Shown one piece after another: positions 1-8,251 of a stretch of DNA of 64,000 bases. Positions within the stretch are counted from its first letter, which is position 1. Each line of letters starts with the position of its first letter. Source of the stretch: an uncultured Pelagibacteraceae bacterium (GTDB taxonomy: Bacteria; Pseudomonadota; Alphaproteobacteria; Pelagibacterales; Pelagibacteraceae); contig CACJOY010000004.1 in NCBI GenBank assembly GCA_902595125.1, positions 1-64,000 on the forward strand, given 5' to 3'. Both the position numbers and the translations under genes were made by a program. The notes beneath the pieces are model-generated. The model was not told the DNA's origin, did not search any database, and worked only from the letters and a program-made list of their open reading frames with translations.

Positions 1-287
1 TTGGTGCTATGAATAAAGGATCTGCCGATCGATATTTTCAATCAAAACAAAAAGATTTATCCAAATATGTTCCAGAAGGAGTAGAGGGATTTGCAAAATA
101 CAAAGGGAAAGTTAATAATATAATTTTTAAATTAATTGGGGGCTTAAAATCATCTATGGGATATCTTGGATCAAGACAAATTAAATTTTTAAGAGATAAA
201 CCACAATTTGTTAAGATTACAAAAGCTGGGTTTTATGAAAGTATGGTTCACAATGTAGATATAATTAAAAGTGATAATAAATATTAA
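1..287 (+). CDS. guaB: IMP dehydrogenase, C-terminal end (partial)
   Basis: This is the last part of inosine-5'-monophosphate dehydrogenase, which oxidises IMP to XMP with NAD+ in guanine nucleotide synthesis. The reading frame is open from the window edge, with Gly-Ala codons before the Met at base 9, so that Met is internal and the real start lies outside the window. The family's C-terminal region is recognisable: GSADRYFQ, then VPEGVEGFAKYKG, then LIGGLKSSMGYLG. The catalytic cysteine and CBS domains would be upstream and cannot be seen. The stop overlaps the next start (TAATG). XMP made here is the substrate of GuaA two genes downstream, so the three genes form one purine operon. Confidence 0.93.
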   Translation, partial: GAMNKGSADRYFQSKQKDLSKYVPEGVEGFAKYKGKVNNIIFKLIGGLKSSMGYLGSRQIKFLRDKPQFVKITKAGFYESMVHNVDIIKSDNKY

Positions 288-724
288 TGAAAAAAATACT
301 TAAAACATCAATCCTTTTTTATTTCTTAATTAACATCTATAGTTTTTCATCAAGTGAGCAAAATTTTTTTAACAAAGGTTTGGAGTTATATAATAAAGAA
401 AAATTTGAAGATGCTCGATTTATGTTTGAAAGAAGCATTGTTTTTAATCCGAAACACTTCAATTCGTATTTGTATTTAGCAAAAATTTATAATCAGGAAA
501 AAAATCAAATAAAAGAGGAAAAAAATTTAGAAGCAACTTTATTAATAGAGCCTAGAAATGAAGAAGCAATATTAATGTTAATGAAAATAGCTTTAGAAAA
601 ATCAAATTATTCAAAAGTAAAAGACTTATCGGAAAATTTTATTAAAGTTTGTAAAACTTTATGTGATGAAAATAAAAGTATCTTAGACTCTTTATCTAAT
701 TTAGAGCCAAAAAATGAGTCTTAA
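287..724 (+). CDS. Small secreted TPR-repeat protein
   Basis: A 145-residue protein of unknown specific role. Residues 1-22 form a signal peptide or membrane anchor ([21 protein letters not shown]), followed by two to three tetratricopeptide-like helical repeats, for example [20 protein letters not shown] at about 28-47 and the next around 62-90. TPR repeats mediate protein-protein contact, so an envelope scaffold role is plausible but not shown. There is no lipobox cysteine. It is translationally coupled on both sides: its start overlaps the guaB stop by one base and its end overlaps guaA by 11 bases. Its position between guaB and guaA looks like co-transcription rather than a functional link to purines. 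Confidence 0.75.
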   Translation: MKKILKTSILFYFLINIYSFSSSEQNFFNKGLELYNKEKFEDARFMFERSIVFNPKHFNSYLYLAKIYNQEKNQIKEEKNLEATLLIEPRNEEAILMLMKIALEKSNYSKVKDLSENFIKVCKTLCDENKSILDSLSNLEPKNES

Positions 725-2276
725 TTATAATTTGAATAAAATTTTAATAGTCGATTTTGGTTCTCAATTTACACAATTAATAGCCAGGAGAATAAGAGAA
801 TTAGGAATTTTTTCAGAAATCATAAGTCATAAAAAAGTTAAAAATAAAGATATTGATAGTACAATAAAAGGAATTATTTTATCTGGTGGTCCGTTGAATG
901 TTTATGAAATAAATAGATACTCATTCGATAAAAAGATAATTCATAAAGGAGTTCCGGTCCTAGGAATCTGTTTTGGCCATCAAATCATATCTAAATTAAA
1001 TGGAGGCAAAGTAAAACAATCCAAACATAGAGAGTTCGGTTTAGCTAATATTTCAAAAAAAAATGATAGTCTTTTAATAAATGATTTATTTAAGAAAAAA
1101 AAATTAATTAAAGTTTGGATGAGTCACGCGGATCAAGTATCAAAACTACCAAAAAATTTCAAAGTGATAGCTTCAAGTCAAAATTCAAAATTTGCTGTAG
1201 TCGAAAATAAGTTAAAGAATTATTATGGGGTTCAGTTTCATCCAGAAGTGACACATACCGAAAATGGTAAAAAACTTTTAAGCAATTTTATTTTTTTAAT
1301 ATGTAAAATGAGAAAAAACTGGTCTTCTAAAGATCAAAAAATTAAATTGATTAAAGATGTTAGAAAATTGGTAAGTAATAATAAAGTTATTTGTGCTTTA
1401 TCTGGCGGTGTAGATAGCAGTGTAGTTGCTCAACTATTAAACAAAGCAATTGGTAAAAATTTGTACTGTATTTTTGTAAATACTGGTCTCTTAAGAAAAG
1501 ATGAGGAAAAACAAGTTGTTGCAACATTTAAAAAGAAACTAAAAATTAATCTTATATATGTAAATGCTGAAAAAGAGTTTATTAAGAAATTATCAAATAT
1601 TTCAGATCCTGAAAAAAAAAGAAAAATAATAGGAAATTTATTTATAAAGATATTTGAAAGATACGCTAAAAAAATTAAAAATGTGAAATTCTTAGCTCAA
1701 GGAACACTTTATCCTGACTTAATAGAGAGTAAATCAGTTACAGGCAGTCAAACATCTAAAATCAAATCTCATCATAATGTCGGAGGTTTACCAAAAAAAA
1801 TGAAACTTAAACTAGTAGAACCATTAAAATTTTTATTTAAAGATGAAGTTAGAAAATTAGGTTTAGAATTAAAATTAAGTAAAGAAATTATTTCAAGACA
1901 CCCTTTCCCAGGCCCTGGACTAGCAATTAGAATGCCTGGAGTTATAACTAAGGAAAAAATCAATATTCTTAAAGAGGCAGATAATTATTTCATTCAATCT
2001 TTAAAAGATCACAAACTTTATGATAAGATCTGGCAAGCTTATGCTGCTCTACTACCAGTAAAAACTGTTGGAGTGATGGGTGATAATAGAACTTATGAAT
2101 ACTTATGTTTGCTTAGGGCTATTACATCTGAAGATGGTATGACTGCAGATTTTTATCAATTTAAAAAATCATTTATACAAGAAATTTCAAATAAAATAGT
2201 TAATAGTATTAGAGGGATTAATAGAGTAGTTTATGATATAACTTCAAAACCTCCTAGCACTATTGAGTTAGAGTAA
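714..2276 (+). CDS. guaA: GMP synthase (glutamine-hydrolysing)
   Basis: Converts XMP to GMP using glutamine and ATP, the last step of guanine nucleotide synthesis, in the cytoplasm. The 520-residue length is normal. Residues 8-195 are a class I glutamine amidotransferase with the nucleophile elbow GICFGHQ (Cys86) and the His-Glu pair in [10 protein letters not shown]. The ATP pyrophosphatase domain follows with its PP-loop SGGVDSS, then the dimerisation domain with [11 protein letters not shown] and the C-terminal tail ending [10 protein letters not shown], as in typical GuaA. The start lies 11 bases inside the TPR gene, giving coupled translation. panB begins one base after its stop. Confidence 0.97.
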   Translation: MSLNYNLNKILIVDFGSQFTQLIARRIRELGIFSEIISHKKVKNKDIDSTIKGIILSGGPLNVYEINRYSFDKKIIHKGVPVLGICFGHQIISKLNGGKVKQSKHREFGLANISKKNDSLLINDLFKKKKLIKVWMSHADQVSKLPKNFKVIASSQNSKFAVVENKLKNYYGVQFHPEVTHTENGKKLLSNFIFLICKMRKNWSSKDQKIKLIKDVRKLVSNNKVICALSGGVDSSVVAQLLNKAIGKNLYCIFVNTGLLRKDEEKQVVATFKKKLKINLIYVNAEKEFIKKLSNISDPEKKRKIIGNLFIKIFERYAKKIKNVKFLAQGTLYPDLIESKSVTGSQTSKIKSHHNVGGLPKKMKLKLVEPLKFLFKDEVRKLGLELKLSKEIISRHPFPGPGLAIRMPGVITKEKINILKEADNYFIQSLKDHKLYDKIWQAYAALLPVKTVGVMGDNRTYEYLCLLRAITSEDGMTADFYQFKKSFIQEISNKIVNSIRGINRVVYDITSKPPSTIELE

Positions 2277-3056
2277 ATGAATAAAAAAATAAATAAAATT
2301 CTCAATAAAAAAAATAAATCTAAAGTCATATGTCTTACAGCATATTCAAAAAATGTTGCTTCAATTTTAGATAAATATTGCGATCTTGTTCTAGTGGGAG
2401 ATTCATTAGGTTCAGTTCTCTATAATTATAGGTCTACAAAAGAGGTAACCTTAGAAACTATGATCAATCACTCTAAAAGTGTAAGATTAGGGGTAAAAAA
2501 ATCTTTGATGGTAGTTGATATGCCATACAATACATACCGTAATCCGAAAGAAGCTTTGAAGAATGCGAGATTAGTGATGAAAAAAACAAAATGTGATGCA
2601 GTAAAGTTAGAGGGAGGAAAAAGAATTATTCATATAATTAAATCTCTTGTTAGAAATAAAATCCCTGTTATGGGACATTTGGGTATTTTACCTCAAACTG
2701 AAAAAAAGTTTACTTATAAGGGTAAAAAAGTATCAGAGCAAAATAGGATTTTAAAAGATGCTAAATTATTAGAAAGGGCAGGTATCTTTTCAGTAGTGTT
2801 AGAATGTATAGAAACTAAATTAGCAAAAAAAATAACTGAACAATTAAATATTATAACTATTGGAATTGGTTCATCAGTCAATTGTGATGGACAAGTTTTG
2901 GTAATTGATGATTTGATTGGTTTAAGTCAAAGTAAATTTAGGTTCGTAAAGAAATATGCAAATATTAATCAAATCATTAATTCTGCTGTTAAAAAATACA
3001 AATTAGAAGTACTAAAAAAAAGATTTCCTAAAGCTCACCATTCATTTAGCAATTAA
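2277..3056 (+). CDS. panB: 3-methyl-2-oxobutanoate hydroxymethyltransferase
   Basis: Ketopantoate hydroxymethyltransferase transfers a hydroxymethyl group from 5,10-methylene-THF to 2-oxoisovalerate, the first committed step toward pantothenate and CoA. The 259-residue protein shows the metal and substrate motif VGDSLGSVLYNYRST near residues 39-53, VKLEGG around 110, MGHLGILPQ and IGIGSSVNCDGQVLVIDD, all diagnostic for PanB. The start follows the guaA stop directly, with no spacer. panC is not in the window. The convergent aldehyde dehydrogenase ends three bases downstream, and no hairpin terminator is visible between them. Confidence 0.95.
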   Translation: MNKKINKILNKKNKSKVICLTAYSKNVASILDKYCDLVLVGDSLGSVLYNYRSTKEVTLETMINHSKSVRLGVKKSLMVVDMPYNTYRNPKEALKNARLVMKKTKCDAVKLEGGKRIIHIIKSLVRNKIPVMGHLGILPQTEKKFTYKGKKVSEQNRILKDAKLLERAGIFSVVLECIETKLAKKITEQLNIITIGIGSSVNCDGQVLVIDDLIGLSQSKFRFVKKYANINQIINSAVKKYKLEVLKKRFPKAHHSFSN

Positions 3057-3059
3057 AAT

Positions 3060-4541
3060 CTAACCCATGGTAAATGGATCAGTCATCGGTTTATCTGATG
3101 AATTATACCATGTAGTCTTTATTCTTGTGTATTCTTTTATAGACTCAATACCTGCTTCTTTTCCATAACCACTATCTTTAATACCTCCAAATGGTGCCAT
3201 TGGTGAAATTAATCTGTATGTGTTGATAAAAACTATACCTGCTCTTACAGCTTTAGAGACTCTTAAACCTCTCGCAAAATTAGAAGTATAAACTCCTGAG
3301 GAAAGTCCATATTTATTATCATTCATTTTTTCAATTACTTCCTTTTCATTTTCAAATTTCATAACTGATAATATTGGTCCAAATAACTCATTTTCTGCAA
3401 CTGGAAGATTGTGATTTTCACATTCAATTATTGTTGCTGGAAAATAAAAACCTTTATTTGAAATAGAAGATCTTTTTCCTCCACATCTAATTTTTCCACC
3501 TTGTTCAATTGTAGCTTTAATATTTTTTTCTATTGTTTCTAATTGTTTAAAACTATTTAATGGACCCATTTGTGTGTCTTTATCCATAGGACCACCCAAT
3601 TTTATTTTCTCAGCTTTAGCTATCAATTTTTTAAGAAATTCTTCATAAATTTTAGACTGAAGATAAAGTCTTGAACCTGCAATACAACTTTGGCCACTAG
3701 CGCCAAATATTCCTGCGGTAATTCCATTTAATGCATTTTCTTGGTCAGCATCATCAAATACTACAACTGGGCTTTTTCCTCCTAGTTCCAAACTTACTTG
3801 AGATAAATTTTCAGCAGAATTTTTAACAATATGTTTTGCAGTCTCTGGGCCACCAGTAAAAGCTATTCTTTCTATCAGATCATGAGTAGTAAGTGCCTTT
3901 CCACATGGTTCACCAAGTCCAGTAATTATATTAATTACTCCTTTTGGTACCCCAGCTTTTTCAATTAATTTTGCAAACTCTAATAAAGTTACTGGTGCAA
4001 GCTCTGATGCTTTTATTACAACAGTATTACCCATTGCTAGAGCTGGTGCAAGTTTAACCGCGGTTAATAGCATTTGAGAGTTCCAAGGGATAATTGCTGC
4101 GACAACACCTATAGGAATTCTTGTTGTTGTAACTTGCATGTCAGGTTTATCTATTGGAACAACAGTTCCTTCAACTTTATCGGCTAGACCAGCAAAGTAA
4201 TCATAATATTCTGCAATATAATTTGCTTGATTTTTTGTTTCTCTATAAAGTTTTCCAGTATCAATAGTTTCTATTTTTCCAAGATGCTCAGCATTTGCTC
4301 TTAGTTGGTCTGCAATTAATCTTAGATATTTTGCTCTGTCTCTTGGGTGAAGTTTTGACCAATTATTTTCAAAAGCTCTTTGAGCTGATTTAACAGCTTT
4401 GTTGACATCTTTTTCATTTGCCTCTGGAACAGTCGCCCAAATCTCATTATTTTCTGGATTTAAAGTTTCAATTTTTTTTCCAGAAGATGAATCTACCCAT
4501 TCACCATCAATATACATCTTAAAATTTTCAATTTTTGACAT
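3060..4541 (-). CDS. Aldehyde dehydrogenase (betaine-aldehyde DH-like family)
   Basis: NAD(P)-dependent aldehyde dehydrogenase of 493 residues, normal length. Active-site elements are present: the PWN motif with Asn154, KASELAPVT (Lys178) for cofactor, the glycine-rich FTGGPETAK, the general base in LELGGK (Glu252) and the nucleophile in GQSCIAGS (Cys286). The sequence resembles betaine-aldehyde or hydroxymuconic-semialdehyde type enzymes, but the substrate cannot be read from it. It is the last gene of a four-gene minus-strand operon after LLM monooxygenase, AA_synth and alpha/beta hydrolase, so it probably oxidises an aldehyde released by those enzymes. Only one base position separates it from the hydrolase gene upstream. 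Confidence 0.9.
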   Translation of the reverse strand: MSKIENFKMYIDGEWVDSSSGKKIETLNPENNEIWATVPEANEKDVNKAVKSAQRAFENNWSKLHPRDRAKYLRLIADQLRANAEHLGKIETIDTGKLYRETKNQANYIAEYYDYFAGLADKVEGTVVPIDKPDMQVTTTRIPIGVVAAIIPWNSQMLLTAVKLAPALAMGNTVVIKASELAPVTLLEFAKLIEKAGVPKGVINIITGLGEPCGKALTTHDLIERIAFTGGPETAKHIVKNSAENLSQVSLELGGKSPVVVFDDADQENALNGITAGIFGASGQSCIAGSRLYLQSKIYEEFLKKLIAKAEKIKLGGPMDKDTQMGPLNSFKQLETIEKNIKATIEQGGKIRCGGKRSSISNKGFYFPATIIECENHNLPVAENELFGPILSVMKFENEKEVIEKMNDNKYGLSSGVYTSNFARGLRVSKAVRAGIVFINTYRLISPMAPFGGIKDSGYGKEAGIESIKEYTRIKTTWYNSSDKPMTDPFTMG

Positions 4542-5324
4542 TTAATTATTAATAAATTTTTTAATATTCATATTAACATCATCTACATATTCTATACTAC
4601 AAAGATGTTTTCCATTTTTAATTTCGATATAAGTAGAATTAACAAGGTCTTTAACCAATTCTTTAGACATTCTAGGGGTCGAACCAATATCATCTGAACC
4701 AGTCATTACTAAAGTTTTTCTATCTATCTTTTTTATAGCCTCTATGTCATCATAATAATTGGCAAACAACTCATAGGCTTTAAGAAAATTTTTATGATCT
4801 TCTGGTTTTTTATTTAAAATATTCATAAATAAATCATAAGTTTTTGGATTATCTTGAAGGTATTTATCACTAAACCATCTTCTTAAAGCTTGTTTGGATA
4901 TTGATTTATTTAATTTAGCTTGATTGTATCTATCTAATACAAGAGATCTTTCATGTTCTGATCTTTTATAGGTAGTTCCAATTAATATAATTTTTTCAAC
5001 TTTATTTTGAAAATTAGATGAAAAATCTAAAGCAATTAAGGAGCCCAAAGAAAAACCCACAAGATTTATCTTTTCTATCTTTAAATAATTTAAAATTCCT
5101 AAAAGTTGATCTGAAAAATCTTTAAGACTTAATTTATCTTTATTATATGGAGTTTTTCCATGACCTAATAAATCGTAAGTTAAAACAGAAAACTCATTTA
5201 AATAATCTACTTGATTATCCCACATTTTATGGTCTAGACCTACTCCATGAATGAACACGATAGGGATTGACTCTTTTTTATTGTAAAAATAATAATTTTG
5301 ATTTGGATCAAAATTTTGAGACAT
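4542..5324 (-). CDS. Alpha/beta-fold hydrolase
   Basis: A 260-residue cytoplasmic alpha/beta hydrolase without signal peptide. The oxyanion region FIHGVGLDHKMW is at about 24-35 and the nucleophile elbow GFSLGS gives Ser92. An acidic residue lies in MTGSDD and the catalytic His in NGKHLCSIEY near the C terminus. It resembles 3-oxoadipate enol-lactonase or RutD-type hydrolases, so the substrate could be an ester, enol-lactone or amide intermediate. It sits in an operon with a flavin monooxygenase, a DUF1185 protein and an aldehyde dehydrogenase, an arrangement that suggests oxygenase ring or C-N cleavage, then hydrolysis, then aldehyde oxidation. That sequence of steps is inference. Confidence 0.85.
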   Translation of the reverse strand: MSQNFDPNQNYYFYNKKESIPIVFIHGVGLDHKMWDNQVDYLNEFSVLTYDLLGHGKTPYNKDKLSLKDFSDQLLGILNYLKIEKINLVGFSLGSLIALDFSSNFQNKVEKIILIGTTYKRSEHERSLVLDRYNQAKLNKSISKQALRRWFSDKYLQDNPKTYDLFMNILNKKPEDHKNFLKAYELFANYYDDIEAIKKIDRKTLVMTGSDDIGSTPRMSKELVKDLVNSTYIEIKNGKHLCSIEYVDDVNMNIKKFINN

Positions 5325-5328
5325 GAGG

Positions 5329-5916
5329 TTATTTAGGATCTAATCCCATTTCTTTCATATCTTGATATCGATCTCCAGTTCTAGCATGAGCCCTACCACT
5401 TGATGCTCCACCAATTGCAATTATAATCTCATCATCAAAAGGTGCATCGTGAATAGTAAACTCATGAGTTAAATAATATGGTCTAAGACCTGAGTCTGTT
5501 TTATGCATCATGGGTATCGATATCTTAGATCCAGCGGGACCTCTAGTGTTTGTAAAACTTAAATAAGAAGTGCCTCCAACTGCATCTCTAAATTTATTTC
5601 CAAATCTTAAAGTATGGATAAAAGCTGAGGCATGCTCTATTTCACCATTTAAGCCTACAGTTCCTGCTTTACCATAAGCTAAAATTTTTTCTGGTGATCC
5701 GATTTCTTTTATTAATTCTGGAACTAAAATATCACCAAGTTTTGGGGCTAAATCTAAAATGATTGGCTTTAAGTCTTCTACAAATCCCTTACCTGCCCAG
5801 GGATTTTTGATCACAGCAGCTACAGATACTAATAAGACTGGTTCTTTAGCTAACTTTCCACCTTCAATGAGAGTTTTATCTACAAATTTTGTAAATTTTC
5901 TAAGCTCTAAATCCAT
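5329..5916 (-). CDS. Amino acid synthesis (AA_synth, DUF1185) family protein
   Basis: A 195-residue member of the family labelled AA_synth (PF06684, formerly DUF1185). The pattern I recall for the family is present: FVDKTLIEGGK at the N terminus, VAAVIKNPWAGKGFVEDL around 32-49, GLNGEIEHASAFIHTLRFG and DAVGGTSYLSFTNTRG. The family name is misleading; its biochemistry is not established as far as I know. Its members commonly sit beside luciferase-like monooxygenases and hydrolases, as here. The start overlaps the stop of the upstream LLM gene by one base, showing tight coupling. Function in this pathway is unknown; conserved charged and His residues suggest an enzyme rather than a structural protein. 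Confidence 0.85.
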   Translation of the reverse strand: MDLELRKFTKFVDKTLIEGGKLAKEPVLLVSVAAVIKNPWAGKGFVEDLKPIILDLAPKLGDILVPELIKEIGSPEKILAYGKAGTVGLNGEIEHASAFIHTLRFGNKFRDAVGGTSYLSFTNTRGPAGSKISIPMMHKTDSGLRPYYLTHEFTIHDAPFDDEIIIAIGGASSGRAHARTGDRYQDMKEMGLDPK

Positions 5917-7082
5917 TAACTTGCTTTTTCTATATCAGAAGAATCTAAATTTATTTTTGGAATTACCTCATCATTAAATAATTTAATACTTCTCATACAA
6001 GCTTTATGATCTATACCAGGGAAGTTAGACCATACCTGAAGATTCTGTAAATTTAACTCCGACTTTAATTCATTGATTTTATTAACAACATATTCAGGGG
6101 TACCAAATAACAAATTTCTTTTATGAAGAAAATCATAGTTCAATAAATCTAATTTATGTTTTGTTTCAGGTAGCTCTTCCCCAGGATCCATATGATTTCC
6201 CAATCCTCTCCAATGACAAACCCATTTCATATAATTAATAATATGTTGACCAGCCATTTTTTCTGCCTCTTCCATGGTTTCTGCAACAAACATGTCTCTT
6301 ACTAAAGATACACCTTCCCCTAAAGGAACATCTCTATTTTCAGCAGTTGATTTTGCGTCTCTGTATATCTCAAATCTTTTTTTAAGAGCCTTTACAGTTG
6401 GTATCCACATAATTGTATTTAGACCATTTTGTGCAGCCCATTCAATTGATCGGGCACCATCAACAACTTGCCATATAGGAGGATGTGGTGATTGTTTAGG
6501 TTTTGGAACAATACTTATTTTTTTTATTTCATTTGTTTTCATATCTAAAAACTTTTTACTTGGAGGACTCATATCATGTTGCCAAATAAAGTCTGGTGAC
6601 GGATAAGTATAGAATTCCCCTTTGTGGCTAAAAAATTCTTCAGTCCAAGCTTTTTTCATAATTGTTAAAGACTCTTCAAATAATCTAAAGTTTTTAGCTT
6701 GGTCTTTAAGATCAGCTTCTTTATTCATATTAATTGCTTCTCTTCCATAGATTCCTCTTCCAATACCAACCTCGACTCTACCACCAGATAATTGATCAAG
6801 AAGCGCTATGTCTTCAGCTAGACGAATTGGGTTATGAAATGTAATCACATTGCAAGCTTGGCCAATTCTAATTTGTTTAGTTCTGGCTGCTGCATCAACA
6901 CCCATCATCAAAGGGTTTGTACAGGACTCCATTCCTTCATGATTAAAGTGGTGCTCAGTATACCAAATTGAATTCCATTTATTTTGATCACAGTATTCAG
7001 TAATTTCTTTAGTCTCATCTAATAATTTATTATAAGGTTTATGAGTCCAATTAGTTGTATTACAAAAGTATCCAAATTTCAT
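5916..7082 (-). CDS. Luciferase-like (LLM class) flavin-dependent monooxygenase
   Basis: A 388-residue bacterial-luciferase-fold monooxygenase that would use reduced flavin and O2. Family features are the N-terminal strand with WYTEHHFNHEG near 40-50, the barrel segment VEVGIGRGIYGREA around 103-116, and HPPIWQVVDGARS near 200. Such enzymes need FMNH2 from a separate reductase, and no reductase gene is nearby. It is the first gene of the four-gene minus operon and has a strong Shine-Dalgarno (AGGAGG). A 218-base non-coding region lies upstream. Substrate is unknown. RutA-like pyrimidine cleavage is one analogy, but the neighbouring genes do not match the rut operon. Confidence 0.88.
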   Translation of the reverse strand: MKFGYFCNTTNWTHKPYNKLLDETKEITEYCDQNKWNSIWYTEHHFNHEGMESCTNPLMMGVDAAARTKQIRIGQACNVITFHNPIRLAEDIALLDQLSGGRVEVGIGRGIYGREAINMNKEADLKDQAKNFRLFEESLTIMKKAWTEEFFSHKGEFYTYPSPDFIWQHDMSPPSKKFLDMKTNEIKKISIVPKPKQSPHPPIWQVVDGARSIEWAAQNGLNTIMWIPTVKALKKRFEIYRDAKSTAENRDVPLGEGVSLVRDMFVAETMEEAEKMAGQHIINYMKWVCHWRGLGNHMDPGEELPETKHKLDLLNYDFLHKRNLLFGTPEYVVNKINELKSELNLQNLQVWSNFPGIDHKACMRSIKLFNDEVIPKINLDSSDIEKAS

Positions 7083-7086
7083 TCTT

Positions 7087-7092
7087 CCTCCT
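7087..7092 (-). promoter_or_regulatory. Strong Shine-Dalgarno of the LLM operon
   Basis: On the minus strand the sequence AAAGGAGGAAGA precedes the LLM start codon directly. Most genes in this window have weak or no recognisable Shine-Dalgarno, so a full AGGAGG here suggests high translation initiation for this operon. Confidence 0.75.
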
Positions 7093-7300
7093 TTAAACTT
7101 TCAATTTAAAAAAAGACGACCGATCCCACTTTCGTATTGGATTTAACGATGAGTTATGTATCGCTTAATAGATTAATATTATAAATCTTATCGCTGATAT
7201 TCAATAAATTTTTTCATGAGAGTTTTCTTAAAAATTTGAAAAAATATCATTTTTAAGGCTTCTTTATTAAAATTATTATTAATTAAGGAAGTTAAACTGT

Positions 7301-8251
7301 TCATCTATTAGGTGTATCTGAAACAATCATTTGGTCACGAACTTTTTCTCTTATGTAGATATATATTCCTGCTCCAATGATTAAAGCGACACCAAAAAAT
7401 GTCCTTAGGGTTGGAATATCATCAAATAAAAAATAACCGATTAAAATTGCCCATATGATTAAAGAATATTCATATAACGAAACAACCGGGGGTGAAGCAA
7501 TTGAATAGGCTGAAAATACACAGTAAAAAGAAAATGAAGCAACAAAACCCATTCCAACAATAAATGGCCAAGCATACCCTGGATTAGTAAACCATTCCCT
7601 AAAAATAAATTGAAGAGTTGGATTGGGATATATATTTAGTTGTCCTTTTCCTGTAAAAATAAAAAAAATTATACTTATAATGATAGCACCAATGTATAAA
7701 TGAGCCATTTGAGTATAAACACTATCTTTATCTGAAGTGTATTTTGTAATAGTCATAGAAATTGCATAAAATAATGCACATGCAACAGGTGCAAGTTTCG
7801 TATAATCAAAATCTTCAAAACTGGGATTTAAAACAATAATTACTCCAGTAAATCCCACAACAATCCCAAGCCATCTTCTTATTCCAACTTTTTCTTTAAG
7901 AAAGATTATAGCTAAAATGGATACAAAAAAAGGGCTCGAAAAGAATAAAGCATTTGCCATTGCAAGGGACATAAAGGTTAGAGAAACATAAAAAAAACTA
8001 AATCCGAAAAAAAAACATATCACTCTTATAATAGTTAAAAAAGGGTAGTGAGTTTTAAAAACAAGTTTTTGAGAGGTAATTTTTAAAAAAATGAATAATA
8101 ATATTGATGCTACTAATGTTCTTCCTAAATATAATTCATATAAAGCAGTGTCATTATAGATAAATTTTATTAAAGAATCTTGAATTGAAAAGGATGCCAT
8201 TCCAAGCAAGATAAAAATTATACCTTTAGTATTATTTTGTACTTGGTTCAT
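7301..8251 (-). CDS. EamA/DMT-family transporter
   Basis: A 316-residue membrane protein with about ten hydrophobic helices in two repeated halves, the EamA (drug/metabolite transporter) architecture. The first half opens with IFILLGMASFSIQDSLIKF and the second with APVACALFYAISMTITKY. The motif IVVGFTGVIIVLNPSF at the end of the first half is typical. Members export amino acids or metabolites, and the substrate cannot be told. Its start overlaps the stop of the GMC oxidoreductase gene by four bases, so the two are co-translated with a TauD dioxygenase gene upstream. It may move a substrate or product of those enzymes. Confidence 0.87.
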   Translation of the reverse strand: MNQVQNNTKGIIFILLGMASFSIQDSLIKFIYNDTALYELYLGRTLVASILLFIFLKITSQKLVFKTHYPFLTIIRVICFFFGFSFFYVSLTFMSLAMANALFFSSPFFVSILAIIFLKEKVGIRRWLGIVVGFTGVIIVLNPSFEDFDYTKLAPVACALFYAISMTITKYTSDKDSVYTQMAHLYIGAIIISIIFFIFTGKGQLNIYPNPTLQFIFREWFTNPGYAWPFIVGMGFVASFSFYCVFSAYSIASPPVVSLYEYSLIIWAILIGYFLFDDIPTLRTFFGVALIIGAGIYIYIREKVRDQMIVSDTPNR

